A DNA stretch of 64,000 nt from JADKIH01 sp031385005. GTDB taxonomy: Bacteria; Bacteroidota; Bacteroidia; AKYH767-A; 2013-40CM-41-45. The notes under the pieces were generated by a model. The model was not told where the DNA came from. It ran no database searches and was given only the letters and a program-made list of their open reading frames with translations. Where the stretch lies: NCBI GenBank assembly GCA_031385005.1, contig JANNBB010000027.1, positions 1 to 64,000 of the forward strand, read 5' to 3'. This document shows, in pieces, positions 62,915 through 64,000 of this stretch (positions are counted from its first letter, which is position 1; every line of letters begins with the position of its first letter). Position numbers and translations under genes: made by a program.

Positions 62915-64000
62915 TTAGTTTATTTTATTTCTGCCGATGCTATAGTAAGTGAATCCAAGGTTTTTCATTTGTTTGAGGTCGTACAGATTTCTTCCGTCGA
63001 AGATCAGTTTATTCTTCATTAAATCTTTTACGCGATCAAACTCGGGAGTCCGGAAGAGGGACCATTCTGTAGCGATGATCAGAAAATCAGCTCCGTCTAA
63101 CGTATCGTATTCATCTTTGCCAAAGGAAATTTTGTCGCCGAGAAGTGTTTTTACATTATTCATCGCTTCGGGATCGAAGGCCTTTATGCTTACTTTTTCT
63201 TTCAGAAGTTCTTTTATGATATGTAAGGATGGTGCTTCACGAATGTCATCTGTATCGGGTTTGAAAGCCAATCCCCAGATGGCGGCTTTTTTGCCTTTCA
63301 GTTCTTTTCCGAAATGATCTCTAACCTTATCTAGCAATACGGTTTTCTGTTTCTCATTCACATCCATTACAGAGTCGAGAATTTTAAAATCGTATTTGTG
63401 CTGTTTGGAAGTGTGAGCGAGTGCCTGTACATCCTTCGGAAAACAACTGCCACCATAGCCGATGCCGGCGAAAAGAAAGCGCTTACCAATTCTCTCATCT
63501 GTACCGATACCAGCCCTTACTGAATCAACATTTGCTCCAACTCGTTCACAAAGATTGGCGATTTCATTCATGAAAGTAATCTTGGTGGCCAGAAAAGCAT
63601 TGGCTGCATATTTTGTAAGCTCTGATGAGCGTTCATCCATGAAGAAAATCGGATTTCCCTGACGGACGTATGGAGAATATAAATCTGTCATTACCTCTTT
63701 AGCTTTTTCCGATTGTGTACCGATTACAATTCTATCCGGTTTCATAAAATCATCTACTGCAAATCCTTCTCGTAAAAATTCCGGATTGGAAACAACATCG
63801 AAATCGATCTTGCAGTTTTTGGAAATAACTTTTTTTACTTTCTCCGCAGTACCAACAGGAACAGTGCTTTTGTTTACGATGATGCAATAATCTTTTAGGA
63901 GCTTTCCCAAATCATCTGCCACCTGCAAAATATATTTGAGATCAGCCGACCCGTCTTCACCCGGTGGAGTAGGAAGTGCAAGAAAAATTACACTCGCTTC
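62915..64000 (-). CDS. UDP-glucose 6-dehydrogenase (N-terminus beyond window)
   Basis: Oxidises UDP-glucose to UDP-glucuronate. The frame is open to the right edge: codons 64000-63929 read EASVIFLALPTPPGEDGSAD and continue into the family sequence, so the TTG at 63928 is internal. 361 residues are visible. STVPVGTAEKVKKVI, SNPEFLREGFAVDDF, catalytic Cys in GYGGSCFPKDVQAL, and WGLAFKPDTDDIREAP are typical. The N-terminal Rossmann loop lies outside. First visible gene of the operon; the promoter is beyond the window. Confidence 0.96.
   Translation of the reverse strand, partial: EASVIFLALPTPPGEDGSADLKYILQVADDLGKLLKDYCIIVNKSTVPVGTAEKVKKVISKNCKIDFDVVSNPEFLREGFAVDDFMKPDRIVIGTQSEKAKEVMTDLYSPYVRQGNPIFFMDERSSELTKYAANAFLATKITFMNEIANLCERVGANVDSVRAGIGTDERIGKRFLFAGIGYGGSCFPKDVQALAHTSKQHKYDFKILDSVMDVNEKQKTVLLDKVRDHFGKELKGKKAAIWGLAFKPDTDDIREAPSLHIIKELLKEKVSIKAFDPEAMNNVKTLLGDKISFGKDEYDTLDGADFLIIATEWSLFRTPEFDRVKDLMKNKLIFDGRNLYDLKQMKNLGFTYYSIGRNKIN

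Overview
The window reads as chromosomal DNA of a member of the Bacteroidota, probably an environmental lineage near Chitinophagales/Sphingobacteriales; that finer placement is inference. The support is: type IX secretion (T9SS) C-terminal sorting domains on two secreted proteins, promoters of the Bacteroidota form TTG-N19/20-TAnnTTTG, almost no Shine-Dalgarno sequences, futalosine-pathway menaquinone genes, an S46 dipeptidyl-peptidase, a bacterial GH3-family protein, and a ribosomal superoperon that runs secY-map-infA-rpmJ-rpsM and ends rplQ-carA.

Region 1 (1-13.6 kb) starts inside a very repetitive fibre-like surface protein. It has ten-residue repeats, a 390-bp higher-order repeat, and a tail that resembles phage fibres. 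It is followed by a Ppx/GppA phosphatase, a sigma-54 activator that lacks a DNA-binding domain, a large T9SS-exported protein, a repeat protein of unknown function, alaS, an M23 envelope peptidase and a MerR-type regulator. Region 2 (13.7-34.6 kb) is mixed metabolism and proteostasis: a DPP11-like S46 peptidase, HldD, MqnD/MqnB, a pterin pair (PTPS-like plus FolE), a Bax-inhibitor membrane protein, FabD, GH3, a deoxynucleoside kinase, a flavin reductase, an ECF sigma/anti-sigma pair, tRNA-Leu(UAG), trigger factor, an FkbM methyltransferase, ClpP, ClpX, a small T9SS protein and an S41-type peptidase.

Region 3 (34.8-54.9 kb) is one long run of translation genes on the plus strand, covering the str, S10, spc and alpha operons plus carA. 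A near-consensus promoter lies upstream of rpsL and a strong terminator follows rplQ. There is no tuf gene after fusA. Two small genes, rpmD and rpmJ, were found by reading the sequence directly. S3 carries a Gly/Arg-rich RGG tail, L17 has a Lys/Ala-rich tail, and L36 and S14 are zinc-free types.

Region 4 (55.0-64.0 kb) is a tightly packed minus-strand surface-polysaccharide operon that enters from beyond the right edge. It contains UDP-glucose dehydrogenase (partial), UXS, WbpD-like and WbpB-like enzymes, a TviB/WbpO-type dehydrogenase, GalE, RfbB, a WbpP-like epimerase and a CpsB-type PHP phosphatase. Together these make activated uronic acids, UDP-xylose, UDP-galactose, the dTDP-sugar precursor and probably a diacetamido-uronic acid. 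The glycosyltransferases, flippase and polymerase must lie outside the window.

I found no convincing new defence, CRISPR or mobile system. The most unusual signals are the 390-bp higher-order repeat, the DNA-binding-less sigma-54 activator, the RGG tail on S3, three related palindromes between rpsG and fusA, a perfect 46-bp palindrome in the polysaccharide operon, and an isolated canonical Shine-Dalgarno ahead of rplE.
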